The notes beneath the pieces are model-generated. The model saw only the letters and a program-made list of their open reading frames with translations, made no database searches and was not told where the DNA came from. Position numbers and translations under genes: made by a program. DNA of 64,000 nucleotides from Desulfosporosinus meridiei DSM 13257 (GTDB taxonomy: Bacteria > Bacillota > Desulfitobacteriia > Desulfitobacteriales > Desulfitobacteriaceae): positions 1,244,501 to 1,308,500 of the forward strand of contig NC_018515.1 of assembly GCF_000231385.2 (NCBI RefSeq), given 5' to 3'. How positions within the stretch are numbered: position 1 is the stretch's first letter; each line of letters begins with the position of its first letter. Below, one piece after another: positions 55,644 to 64,000 of this stretch.

Positions 55644-57221
55644 ATGGCAAGCAAAGCAGTGAAAAATTTGTCTAGACGTTCTTTTCTCAAGTTTGTTGGA
55701 GGAACAGCAGGTTTGGTCGGTATCTCGCTAAACTTGACTGGTTGTGGAGACCCAGCAACAGCTGATGAAGCCATTGGCGGCAATGGCTGGATGCCGACCC
55801 AATACAACGCACCAGGTAACTGGCCTACCAACGTTCGCGGTCGCGTTCCCATTGATCCAGCGAACCCGGCTATTGTCAGAGATGACCAAAAGTGTATTCT
55901 TTGTGGACAATGTATTGAAGTATGTGAGCGAATTCAATCGGTTTTTGGAAATTATGAACTGCCCATTAAAAAGGATTTTGTTTGTGTAAATTGCGGGCAA
56001 TGTATTCAATGGTGCCCATCCGGAGCAATTTCAGAACGGGATGATATTAATAAAGTATTCAAAGCTCTCGCAGATCCCAACGTCACAGTTGTAGTGCAGA
56101 CTGCGCCGGCAACCCGTATTGGTCTGGGCGAAGAATTTGGTATGCCTGTAGGAACCAATGTTCAGGGCAAACAAGTTGCAGCCTTGAGAAAGCTAGGGTT
56201 TGACGTAGTTTTTGATACTAACTTCACAGCTGACCTGACCATTATGGAAGAAGGCACAGAGCTGGTTAAACGTGTCACTGGCGAATTGCATCACCCTATT
56301 CCGCAGATGACATCATGCTGCCCGGGCTGGGTTAAGTTTGTGGAATATTTCTATCCTGAGCTTATTCCTAATTTATCATCAGCAAAGTCTCCACAGCAGA
56401 TGGAAGGCGCTTTGATTAAAACCTATTTCGCAGAGAAGAAAGAAGTAGATCCCAAAAAGATTTTTTCAGTTTCCATCATGCCTTGTACAGCAAAGAAATT
56501 TGAATGTCAACGCCCGGAAATGAATTCAGCCAGTAAAGAGTTAAATGACAGTAATGTTTCACCTGATGTAGATGTAGTTCTTACAACAAGGGAACTTGCC
56601 AGAATGATTAAGCGAGCCGGTATCGATTTCGCTTCCCTTCCGGAAGAGGAGTACGATAAGTTGATGGGTACCGGAACAGGTGCAGGAGTAATTTTCGGCA
56701 CGACCGGTGGCGTTATGGAAGCTGCTGTACGTTCTGCCTATTTTCTGATAACTGGGCAACAGCCCCCCGCGGCCTTATGGAATTTAACTCCGGTAAGAGG
56801 AATGCAGGGTGTTAAAGAAGCCGCAGTTAATATTCCCGGTGTAGGAGATGTAAAAGTTGCTGTAATTTCCGGTCTGGCTAACGCCAGAAAGGTAATGGAT
56901 CAGATGAAAGCAGGGAATGCTCCTTGGGCTTTCATGGAGATAATGGCTTGTCCCGGAGGCTGTGAATATGGCGGCGGTCAACCCCGTGCTTCATCACCTC
57001 CTTCAGACGAAGATCGCAATAGACGTGCTGCGTCTTTATACAATATTGATGCCAAGGCCAAATTGCGCAACAGTCATGATAATCCGGAGATCAAACAAAT
57101 CTATGCCGATTTCTTAACCGCTCCGATGAGCGAAAAAGCAGAAGAACTTCTGCATACACATTATGTTTCCAGGGCTGATGATTTTATTCCTAAAAAATCC
57201 GAAGACAAAAAAATATTTTAA
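55644..57221 (+). CDS. hydA: Tat-exported [FeFe] hydrogenase catalytic subunit
   Basis: 525 aa. Twin-arginine signal (SRRSFLKFVGG, residues 10-20). Two 4Fe-4S clusters: Cys84, 87, 90, 94 and Cys114, 117, 120, 124. H-cluster motifs: TSCCPGW (about 223-229), MPCTAKKFE (279-287), MACPGGCEYGGGQP (434-447). Residues about 460-512 resemble the small-subunit domain, here fused. ATG 55644 is placed by the aaagagg SD. Exported with the ferredoxin subunit to the outside face, it most likely oxidises H2 into the quinone pool through the NrfD-type anchor. Confidence 0.94.
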   Translation: MASKAVKNLSRRSFLKFVGGTAGLVGISLNLTGCGDPATADEAIGGNGWMPTQYNAPGNWPTNVRGRVPIDPANPAIVRDDQKCILCGQCIEVCERIQSVFGNYELPIKKDFVCVNCGQCIQWCPSGAISERDDINKVFKALADPNVTVVVQTAPATRIGLGEEFGMPVGTNVQGKQVAALRKLGFDVVFDTNFTADLTIMEEGTELVKRVTGELHHPIPQMTSCCPGWVKFVEYFYPELIPNLSSAKSPQQMEGALIKTYFAEKKEVDPKKIFSVSIMPCTAKKFECQRPEMNSASKELNDSNVSPDVDVVLTTRELARMIKRAGIDFASLPEEEYDKLMGTGTGAGVIFGTTGGVMEAAVRSAYFLITGQQPPAALWNLTPVRGMQGVKEAAVNIPGVGDVKVAVISGLANARKVMDQMKAGNAPWAFMEIMACPGGCEYGGGQPRASSPPSDEDRNRRAASLYNIDAKAKLRNSHDNPEIKQIYADFLTAPMSEKAEELLHTHYVSRADDFIPKKSEDKKIF

Positions 57222-57237
57222 GTAGGAGGTGGAAAAA

Positions 57238-58014
57238 ATGGCAAAGGGAGTACTCGTAGATATACCAAAATGTATAGGCTGTGAAAGCTGTTCGGTCGCC
57301 TGTAAATTGTGGAATGAACTTGAATGGGATGAGCAGGAAAAAAACAAGACTGCTGTAGACAGAGCAAAGGAACCCAACAATGGCTTATGGCCTGAAGAAT
57401 GGACATCGATAAATCGTTTTGACCTGGAAAAAGACGGCGAATCCGTGGCACGATATGTCAAAACTCAATGTATGCACTGTGAAGATCCCGCTTGTGTATC
57501 ATCATGTTTCTCCAAGGCATTCCAGAAGCTTCCCGAAGGACCGGTTATCTATGATCAGTCGCTGTGTGTAGGCTGCCGTTACTGCATGATGGCATGTCCA
57601 TTTGACATCCTGAGATACGAATGGAAGAAAGCCATTCCTGGAGTAAGGAAATGTCAAATGTGCGCCACAAGAGTCGCTAATAACCAGGAAACTGCCTGTA
57701 CCTCAGTGTGCCCGACAGGAGCAATTACCTTTGGGGACAGAGAGGAATTACTGGCCGAAGCCAAAAAGAGAATCAAAGAACACGGTTATGTAGATAGAGT
57801 ATTTGGAGAGAAAGAAGCAGGAGGAACATCCTGGCTTTATATCTCAGATACCCCGTTTGAGCAGATGAGATTCAGAACGGATGTAACAACCAAGCCGTTG
57901 CCTTCTTATACAGAAGGATATATGAAAGCTACACCATTTGTGGGAGTTGGCTGGGCAGCCATATTAGCCGGATTATATGTCTATAACAATAAAGGCAAGG
58001 AACCTCTAGATTAA
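57238..58014 (+). CDS. hydrogenase ferredoxin subunit (HybA/NrfC-like)
   Basis: 258 aa. Four Cys clusters: CIGCESCSVAC, CMHCEDPACVSSC, CVGCRYCMMAC and CQMCATRVANN...CTSVC. A membrane helix near the C-terminus (VGVGWAAILAGLYVY). No signal of its own, so it probably travels with HydA. ATG 57238 has a taggaggtgg SD. Carries electrons from HydA to the membrane subunit. Confidence 0.92.
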   Translation: MAKGVLVDIPKCIGCESCSVACKLWNELEWDEQEKNKTAVDRAKEPNNGLWPEEWTSINRFDLEKDGESVARYVKTQCMHCEDPACVSSCFSKAFQKLPEGPVIYDQSLCVGCRYCMMACPFDILRYEWKKAIPGVRKCQMCATRVANNQETACTSVCPTGAITFGDREELLAEAKKRIKEHGYVDRVFGEKEAGGTSWLYISDTPFEQMRFRTDVTTKPLPSYTEGYMKATPFVGVGWAAILAGLYVYNNKGKEPLD

Positions 58015-58043
58015 TACATTAAAAACAGAATGGAGGGAAATGT

Positions 58044-59267
58044 ATGGAACTCGTCACTACCGTTTTAAGTAAAGCAGGCGCTAAAAAGTCCACCGTGAAG
58101 TGGAAGTTTAAAATGACCCCCATGAGATGGGTTTTTGCGGGCATAGCGGCTGCAGCTATAGCAGTAATCCTGGTGCGTTTTGTCTTAGGCCTGGGTGCGA
58201 CAACCAACCTAAACGACCAATGGCCATGGGGACTCTGGATTTCTTTTGACGTGTTGTTGGGGGTAGCCCTGGCAGGAGGCGGATATGGAACAGCCCTTAT
58301 AGTATATGTGCTTCGCCGGGATAAGTTTTATCCCATCGCAAGAAGTGCAATGTTGACATCATTATTAGGTTATATTGTTGTTGTACTTGGTTTATTGATT
58401 GAAGTAGGACAATGGTTCAACTTCTGGAGACCTTACGTATCATGGGGACATGCCAGTGTATTGTTTGAAGTATTTTGGTGTATTTCTTGTTATACAGTGA
58501 TTCAGATCTTGGAATTCTGCGAAGTAGGAACCGAGAAAGTATTTAAAGGGGCACACAAATACCTGAAGAAAGCAATGCCTGTAATGCTGATCATTGGTAT
58601 TACACTGCCAACCTTGCACCAATCATCACTGGGCCAACTGTTTTATCTAATGGTAGGTAAAGTGAACCCACTTTGGTGGACTGCATTTCTGCCGGTGTTC
58701 TTCCTGTTATCCTCATTCTTCGTTGGGGCAGGTATGATTGTTATCGAAAGCACTTTAGCCGGGAAGGCACTCAATCATAAAGTAGAAGTCCCAGTTTTAA
58801 GAGGGTTAGTCAAAATATCTGCCGGAGCTATGATCTTGTATCTGATGTTAAAGATTACGGATATGGTGGTAAGAGGAACCTTTGCCAATGCTTTTGCCTT
58901 TGATTTGCCTGGTATCATGTTCCTGTGCGAACTGTTCTTTGGGGTAATAATTCCCATAATCATAGCATTCAGTTCCTTGTCCAGCACCCGTAAGGGCTTG
59001 ATCTGGTTTGGAATACTTACCGTCAGCGGAGTTGTTATGAACAGGTTTGATGTACTGTTCACAGGAATGGGAAAATATCTGAACCAACACGGCGGATCTT
59101 ATGTCCCTGCCTTGTCAGAGTTTGTTGTCAGCTTAGGACTAGTGTCAATAGCTTGTTTGGCCTACCTATTCATAGCTGAAAACTTCAATATCTTAGGCCA
59201 TCATGGGTCAGAACATGCCGATGATACAGAGATTAAAGCTGGTAAATACGCTTCCACTGCGAAATAA
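58044..59267 (+). CDS. NrfD/HybB-type membrane subunit of the hydrogenase
   Basis: 407 aa with 9-10 membrane helices, matching NrfD/PsrC and HybB proteins that exchange electrons with menaquinone. Segments such as WPWGLWISFDVLLGVALAGGGY and LHQSSLGQLFYLMVGKVNPLWWT are typical. ggaggg SD. Third and last gene of the hydrogenase unit, followed by a terminator. Confidence 0.92.
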   Translation: MELVTTVLSKAGAKKSTVKWKFKMTPMRWVFAGIAAAAIAVILVRFVLGLGATTNLNDQWPWGLWISFDVLLGVALAGGGYGTALIVYVLRRDKFYPIARSAMLTSLLGYIVVVLGLLIEVGQWFNFWRPYVSWGHASVLFEVFWCISCYTVIQILEFCEVGTEKVFKGAHKYLKKAMPVMLIIGITLPTLHQSSLGQLFYLMVGKVNPLWWTAFLPVFFLLSSFFVGAGMIVIESTLAGKALNHKVEVPVLRGLVKISAGAMILYLMLKITDMVVRGTFANAFAFDLPGIMFLCELFFGVIIPIIIAFSSLSSTRKGLIWFGILTVSGVVMNRFDVLFTGMGKYLNQHGGSYVPALSEFVVSLGLVSIACLAYLFIAENFNILGHHGSEHADDTEIKAGKYASTAK

Positions 59268-59291
59268 GCATTTAGCTTAAGTTATCCATTT

Positions 59292-59322
59292 AATCCCTCT
59301 GATTAATTTCAGAGGGATTGAG
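59292..59322 (+). terminator. terminator after hydrogenase operon
   Basis: 11-bp stem (59292-59302 with 59309-59319). The tail is only weakly T-rich. Confidence 0.6.
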
Positions 59323-59329
59323 TGGATAT

Positions 59330-59455
59330 ATGAAAATTAATTACTTGCCCAAAATTGATACGATACACGATATTCTATCTAGAATGTTGACTAAACCTCC
59401 AAGGTTAGATAAGCTTCTGCTTGAAAGAGCACTTGAAAGAGCCAACTCAACTTAG
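59330..59455 (+). CDS. possible 41-aa protein or gene remnant
   Basis: Frame from ATG 59330 encodes a helical, amphipathic peptide (LPKIDTIHDILSRMLTKPPRLDKLLLERALERA). The SD is weak. May be the stub of a longer gene. The rest of 59268-59631 is AT-rich and gene-free. Confidence 0.3.
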   Translation: MKINYLPKIDTIHDILSRMLTKPPRLDKLLLERALERANST

Positions 59456-59631
59456 GACAGATTAATCAATGTCTGTTATTTAAGTTTTAGTTATAGATAA
59501 AAATGGGCTAATGAACTGAATCAAATGATCAAGAATTTACTGCTATGATTCTATTTTAGATGTGGAATAACTTCTGGGTTGCTGAACAGTCTCTAGTTGG
59601 GAACATATAACCGTTCAGAAGAGGTGTCTTA

Positions 59632-60663
59632 ATGACGAATAATTTTCAGATTGTATATAATCAAAATAATTGTCTCAATGCAAAAAAGGCCTCTGATAAT
59701 CTTTGCCGGTTATGTATCGATTCCTGTCCTCATCAAGCCATTTCCATATATCGTGAACTTGATGCTAAGCGCTGCACAGAGTGCGGGATTTGCACGGCAG
59801 TATGTCCCAGTGACGGATTTGTCTATCGCGATATAGATAAGCTCTATGAGTATCTCAAAAGTTCAGAGAAAATTGTTTTAAACTGCCCACAAGCAATTCC
59901 GGCAGGTCATGAAATCCCTTGCCTGGGGATTTTTGACCGGGATTTATGGCTGACTCTAATGTTATATGCTCGGGAGAAGGAATTAACCATATTCACCGGA
60001 GTGTGTTCAGATTGTCCGGATAAAAAAGCATGCGGAATAAGTGTGCAGATTTTTATGGAATTGCACAACGCATGGGAAAATCATCCGCCGGTATTGATAA
60101 AGGTTGCAGCTGACGATGGAGACAGTGAATCAACGGTGTCAGCTCAAGCCCAGAACGAGAGTAGGGGCTGGCGGGACATCGGACGTGAGAAATTTGAAGC
60201 AATCCGAGGGGCGAATACTTCCCTTGAGCCATATCTTATTCCCAAGACTCGGCAGTTCTTAGAGGAAACCTGGAAATTCCGAAAATCCGAGATTGAGGTA
60301 CTTCCTATTGCCGCATTAAAGGTGAGCAATCGCTGTACAAATTGCGGGGAATGTCCAGAGATTTGCCCCCAGGGTGCGTTAACAAAAACGGACACCAAGG
60401 AACAGCTGACCTTGATTTATGAACCACTGAAATGCGTCCACTGTCAAAGATGTGTCAGTATATGCCGCTCAAAAGCTATAAGTATGGAAGTTAAATCCTT
60501 ATCTTATCGATTGCTTACCGGCAAAGTTCTTTTGTATCAAGGAAAGCGACGATTTTGCACTTCATGTAACAAACAAGTGTTTGATGACTTCGAGCCACCT
60601 TTGTGTATGGCTTGTGCGACAAGAGAATACGATGAGCGACTATTATCCCTTGGCTCACATTAA
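59632..60663 (+). CDS. polyferredoxin-like Fe-S protein
   Basis: 343 aa. Four ferredoxin-type Cys groups: CRLCIDSCP, CTECGICTAVCP near the N-terminus; CTNCGECPEICP and CVHCQRCVSIC in the C-terminal half; further CxxC pairs (CSDCPDKKAC; CTSCNKQ; CMACAT). No membrane span. SD agaggtg. Possibly hydrogenase-linked or a separate electron carrier. Function inferred. Confidence 0.75.
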   Translation: MTNNFQIVYNQNNCLNAKKASDNLCRLCIDSCPHQAISIYRELDAKRCTECGICTAVCPSDGFVYRDIDKLYEYLKSSEKIVLNCPQAIPAGHEIPCLGIFDRDLWLTLMLYAREKELTIFTGVCSDCPDKKACGISVQIFMELHNAWENHPPVLIKVAADDGDSESTVSAQAQNESRGWRDIGREKFEAIRGANTSLEPYLIPKTRQFLEETWKFRKSEIEVLPIAALKVSNRCTNCGECPEICPQGALTKTDTKEQLTLIYEPLKCVHCQRCVSICRSKAISMEVKSLSYRLLTGKVLLYQGKRRFCTSCNKQVFDDFEPPLCMACATREYDERLLSLGSH

Positions 60664-60667
60664 CATG

Positions 60668-60898
60668 TTAATTATAATTTGTAACCATGATAATTATTGT
60701 ATAGATGAATAGGGAGGCTACGATAATACTCGCTGAAATAATCCCTCTTCTTCTATCTTCTTGGGCTGCTAATACAGTGGCAGTATAGTTGTTCGGTGTC
60801 CTTAAATAGTAGATAGCTGCAGTTCCTTTGGTAGTGGGATTGAAGTTCTCATTTATCTTTTTCTTGCGGTTATCAATTACATAATATCTCCCTCTCAT
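60668..60898 (-). CDS. hypothetical small protein with C-terminal membrane anchor
   Basis: 76 aa; a basic N-terminal half (NRKKKINENF) and one membrane helix near the end (IISASIIVASLFIYTIIIMV). Good SD (aaaggagag). Tail-anchored orientation is possible. Unrecognised. Confidence 0.6.
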   Translation of the reverse strand: MRGRYYVIDNRKKKINENFNPTTKGTAAIYYLRTPNNYTATVLAAQEDRRRGIISASIIVASLFIYTIIIMVTNYN

Positions 60899-61140
60899 AA
60901 ACTTCTCTCCTTTTCAGGTAATATGTTAATGGCACCTTAGCAAATCTTAATAATCTAGCTGCCCCACGGAATATACATTTTTGTAGTTCTTGACCTGATT
61001 TTGACGACATCACTTCCTCTTTCTTCTCATTACATAGAAAGTTCACGAAGTATTCTGAATTTCCTGCCTATCGACATTATTAATTGATTGTCGACTATTT
61101 TTGTGCGTCTGTCAAGCCGGTAATAGATTTATGCAGCCAT

Positions 61141-61184
61141 GCTGCCCCAGAATCGGAAACGTTTCCGATTCTGGGGCAGTATCT
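61141..61184. terminator. long perfect palindrome
   Basis: Nearly perfect 40-bp palindrome at 61141-61180, no loop, then a T-rich stretch. Could be a terminator; no gene ends nearby on the plus strand. The rest of 60899-61384 shows no gene. Confidence 0.55.
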
Positions 61185-61384
61185 TTTATCTGAGGTTTGT
61201 TCACTTATACTTGGCCTAAGATTTTGTAATAAAGTTACAGTTAAGCCAGGGTAGAATTACATTCATTAAGATGTTTTAGATTAATGTAGCATCATTAATT
61301 CCCAGATATTTGCACTTGAAGGTTAATCCAAAGTACGGTTAAATAATATTTGTTCTGAAAAATAATTATTTAAAAGGAGACTAT

Positions 61385-63607
61385 ATGCTAAAAAAACCAC
61401 TGAGAAAAAAGATATCTAGTTGCTTTATGGCTCTTATGCTTCTAGGAATGCTTCTTCCTGCCTCAGTAGTTTTAAATTCTACACCGGCATTGGCTGCAGA
61501 AGTTTCAGTCCAAGCAGGAAGCGCTAGTTTATCAACGATTTCAGCTGGCTTTGTGCATAGCCTGGCTCTTGACAGTGACGGGAGCGTTTGGGCTTGGGGA
61601 GATAATTCAGAGGGTCAATTAGGCAATAATCGCAGTGATCTTCATAATAGTGCAACTCCTGTTAAAGTTAACGATTTGACAAACGTTATCGCTGTTGCTG
61701 CAGGCGGTGCCCATTCATTGGCCTTGAAAAAGGACGGCACAGTTTGGGGCTGGGGAAATAATGAGTACGGACAGGGTGGATATGGCAAGATCGAATTAAT
61801 TGCCGGAGGGCCGAGTTATTACATGCCCGATGAGTTTCTTAGATCATATACCCCTCTTCAAGTTCAAGGCCTAACGGATATTATTGCCATCGCAGCAGGA
61901 ATGGACTATAGTCTAGCCTTAAAGTCTGATGGGACGGTTTGGGCTTGGGGAAGTGAACCATATGGAAATCAACTCACGAATACCTCCGGCGGGTTTTCCA
62001 ATATACCTGCCCAAATTCAAATTGATAGCTACGGCAACAAATTAACCGATATCACTAAAATATCTGCCGGAAGTGCCTTTGCTTTAGCCTTGAAAAAAGA
62101 TGGAACAGTGTGGACCTGGGGCGGCCTGCTCGTGGATGATCAAGGAGTCCACAATTCCGTCGCTCATGCTCAGCAGGTTTTATCTCTTTCAGATGTCGTA
62201 AGTATTAGTGCAGGGTACAGTCATAGCCTTGCTCTAAAAAGCGATGGGACTGTTTGGGGATGGGGATCCAATGATTTATTTCAACTCGGTGATCGTAATT
62301 CCGCAGAGAATTGGAGTACCCCCCTGCAAATTAGTGGCTTAAATCACGTGCATGGTATAGTCGCAGGAACTTATCTCAGCATGGCCCTAAAAACCGACGG
62401 CACCGTATGGTCCTGGGGGGCTAACATCTGGGGGCAGCTTGGAAACGCTGCTGATTTTGAAACAGAGCCCCTGGTAAAGAATCCTGTTCAAGTCAAAGAA
62501 TTAAAGAATGTGACAGCCATCGCTTCAGGCTTTGGGTTCAATATTGCCCGCCAAAATGGTGGGAGTATCTGGGCATGGGGAGTTAATAGTGATGGTCAGC
62601 ATGGTAACGGCTCCTATGGTGGATCCTATGAAATAGGGGATTTCACCGGAGGTAGCAGTTCCCCTGTGAAAAGCTCGGCTCAAGTTGGGTCATTCGACAA
62701 TACTGCTTTTACAAGGCTTGCGGGCAACGATGCCATGGACACGTCGGTAAAAATATCTCAAGAGGGTTGGCCTAATGGGGCTTCGACAGTCATTTTGGCG
62801 ACTGTTGTTAATTTTCCTGATGCGCTGGCCGCCGCCCCTCTGGCTCATGAATATGATGCTCCTGTCTTGCTTACTGAGAGCACACACTTAACGCCTGCTG
62901 TGGAAGAAGAGCTTCAGCGCTTAAATCCCTCAAAAGTGATCATCGTAGGCGGGACAGCTGTCGTATCCCAAGAAGTGGAGGATCAGATTAAACAGAACTC
63001 TGATGTAACGCGTTTATCCGGATATGATCAATTTGAAACTGCGGCACAAATAGCCGAGTACTTGCTGGATGTGAACCCGGAAATCTCCGGGAAGGCTGTT
63101 ATTGCCTATGGTCGGAACTTTCCTGATGCTTTAGCCATCTCCTCATGGGCTGCCTATCATGGGATTCCGATTTTGCTCACTGAACGAGGGGAGCTTCCTC
63201 CGGCAACAAAAACAGCACTGCAAAAGCTTAAGGTGACGGAAACCATCGTTGTTGGCGGGACAGCGGTTGTTAGTGCAGAGGTGGAAGGGCAGTTGACCGG
63301 TGTCAAGCGTTATTCGGGGATCGATCAGTATCAAACAGGAATTGCTATCGCTAAGGGGTTAGGCAATAGCTTTAACCAGGTGTATCTGGCAACCGGGGAT
63401 AATTTTCCGGATGCGCTGGCAGGTTCAGCCTTGGCTGCCCGGACCGGAAGTCCCATTATTTTAGTAGATAAAAACCTTGACAGTACTGCTGTGACGAATT
63501 TCTTCGCGGATCACAACCTTGATATTCAACGGGCTACTGTATTAGGGGGAACTGCAGTTGTTTCGCCGCTGGTCTGGGGTAAAATTACCCGCTGCTTTAC
63601 TTTATAG
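61385..63607 (+). CDS. secreted RCC1-repeat protein with CWB2 cell-wall-binding domain
   Basis: 740 aa. Signal peptide (residues 1-38, ending ALAAE). Seven RCC1-like blade repeats (variants of HSLALKSDGTVWGWG) at about residues 50-420 predict a beta-propeller. Three CWB2 repeats (RLAGNDAMDTS; RLSGYDQFETA; RYSGIDQYQTG) at about 438-735 anchor it to wall polymers. SD aaggaga. Surface protein of unknown ligand. Confidence 0.9.
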   Translation: MLKKPLRKKISSCFMALMLLGMLLPASVVLNSTPALAAEVSVQAGSASLSTISAGFVHSLALDSDGSVWAWGDNSEGQLGNNRSDLHNSATPVKVNDLTNVIAVAAGGAHSLALKKDGTVWGWGNNEYGQGGYGKIELIAGGPSYYMPDEFLRSYTPLQVQGLTDIIAIAAGMDYSLALKSDGTVWAWGSEPYGNQLTNTSGGFSNIPAQIQIDSYGNKLTDITKISAGSAFALALKKDGTVWTWGGLLVDDQGVHNSVAHAQQVLSLSDVVSISAGYSHSLALKSDGTVWGWGSNDLFQLGDRNSAENWSTPLQISGLNHVHGIVAGTYLSMALKTDGTVWSWGANIWGQLGNAADFETEPLVKNPVQVKELKNVTAIASGFGFNIARQNGGSIWAWGVNSDGQHGNGSYGGSYEIGDFTGGSSSPVKSSAQVGSFDNTAFTRLAGNDAMDTSVKISQEGWPNGASTVILATVVNFPDALAAAPLAHEYDAPVLLTESTHLTPAVEEELQRLNPSKVIIVGGTAVVSQEVEDQIKQNSDVTRLSGYDQFETAAQIAEYLLDVNPEISGKAVIAYGRNFPDALAISSWAAYHGIPILLTERGELPPATKTALQKLKVTETIVVGGTAVVSAEVEGQLTGVKRYSGIDQYQTGIAIAKGLGNSFNQVYLATGDNFPDALAGSALAARTGSPIILVDKNLDSTAVTNFFADHNLDIQRATVLGGTAVVSPLVWGKITRCFTL

Positions 63608-63657
63608 AACCTAATGATTCCTATTCGACGTATTATTCACGTTTTTTATATCATTTG

Positions 63658-63698
63658 AAGCAGAAGCCCGGTGTTGTACGCCGGGTTTCTGCTTTTAT
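63658..63698 (+). terminator. terminator after RCC1/CWB2 gene
   Basis: 14-bp stem (63658-63671 with 63681-63694) and T4. Confidence 0.8.
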
Positions 63699-63847
63699 GA
63701 CTTCAATCACCTTATATTTCCTCCTTAAGAGAACCCTTCATTTGTAGATGCTTATTGGAAATCTCCATATTAAGAGTTCATCATTTGGAGTAATTGTAGC
63801 TAAATATTAGACATGGAGCTACAGACAATATTGTTATAAAAAGTCAT

Positions 63848-63884
63848 CCCCTCCAATAAGGTTTAATAAAACCTATTGGGGGAG
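63848..63884 (+). promoter_or_regulatory. hairpin covering the SD of the last gene
   Basis: CTCC-ATA-GGTTT (63850-63864) pairs with the complement at 63867-63883. The right arm contains the gggggag SD of the GTG at 63889, so the SD could be hidden in the stem. Confidence 0.45.
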
Positions 63885-63888
63885 TTAT

Positions 63889-64000
63889 GTGAAAAAGCAT
63901 ATTATTCTAGGGGTAGTGCTAGGATTTTGCCTAGCGCTAATTATGCTAAACCCTTTTCTTTCGGTTAATAGCTACATAAACACAAAGGTCTTAAAACATA
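63889..64000 (+). CDS. start of a secreted protein, cut by window end
   Basis: From GTG 63889 the frame gives a basic start and a hydrophobic signal or anchor (HIILGVVLGFCLALIMLNPFL). It continues beyond the window; nothing else can be said. Confidence 0.55.
   Translation, partial: MKKHIILGVVLGFCLALIMLNPFLSVNSYINTKVLKH

Overview
The window looks like chromosomal DNA of an anaerobic, endospore-forming clostridium of the Desulfosporosinus/Desulfitobacterium type (Peptococcaceae sensu lato). The grounds are a futalosine-type menaquinone locus, a siroheme-dependent (Ahb) heme pathway, ResBC cytochrome c maturation, multiheme cytochromes, HdrD-like and MinD/ferredoxin proteins, a Tat-exported [FeFe] hydrogenase with an NrfD-type anchor, spore-coat-like proteins and CWB2 wall-binding repeats. 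The species assignment is inference from gene content. No rRNA, tRNA or CRISPR array was recognised.

Layout. 1-6300: speD, then an isoprenoid/menaquinone/Tat operon: a HepS-like subunit, a UbiA-type prenyltransferase (mqnP-like), an MqnE-like protein without its radical-SAM core, mqnC, tatC, tatA/B and hepT. 6360-9374: a TetR regulator with two matching operators, then resB-resC. 9478-19179: a long tetrapyrrole operon (precorrin-2 dehydrogenase/ferrochelatase, hemA, hemC, cobA-hemD, ahbC, hemB, an internally deleted ahbD remnant, an ahbA-ahbB fusion, hemL) followed by a diheme cytochrome. 19466-25731: M3 oligopeptidase, a 1.2-kb GC-rich repeat region, a Tat-exported metallo-beta-lactamase-fold protein, a DUF4434-like protein and a TraB-family protein. 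26011-31116: an HdrD-like Fe-S protein divergent from an orange-protein-like cluster (small Gly-rich protein, DUF134 regulator, NifU-like, NifX-like, two MinD ATPases with ferredoxin inserts). Each divergent promoter is bracketed by the same inverted operator. 31306-42840: Clp-fold protease, tatA, spore-coat-like proteins, a DUF2600 terpene synthase with a convergent polyprenyl diphosphate synthase, an MFS exporter, a flavodoxin-like protein, a ferritin-like protein, pckA, a second GC-rich repeat and a HicB-like protein. 43136-49797: a pentaheme cytochrome with cytochrome b and a small membrane peptide, several tiny membrane proteins, sstT, an SGNH hydrolase, an orphan C5 DNA methyltransferase and greA. 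50050-64000: a sporulation-type histidine kinase, an XRE regulator with a membrane partner, a DeoR regulator, a DegT aminotransferase, the hydrogenase operon, a polyferredoxin, an RCC1/CWB2 surface protein, and the start of a gene cut by the window end.

How it fits together. The genes describe anaerobic membrane electron transport: quinone head-group and side-chain synthesis, heme for c-type cytochromes, cytochrome c maturation, Tat export of redox enzymes, and a periplasm-facing hydrogenase feeding the quinone pool. The most notable observations are the mirrored operator/promoter pairs at 27765-27907, two radical-SAM genes that have lost their cores in different ways (mqnE-like at 2403 and ahbD at 16303), and a dispersed, highly palindromic GC-rich repeat family at about 21.25-22.34 kb and 41.5-42.0 kb.
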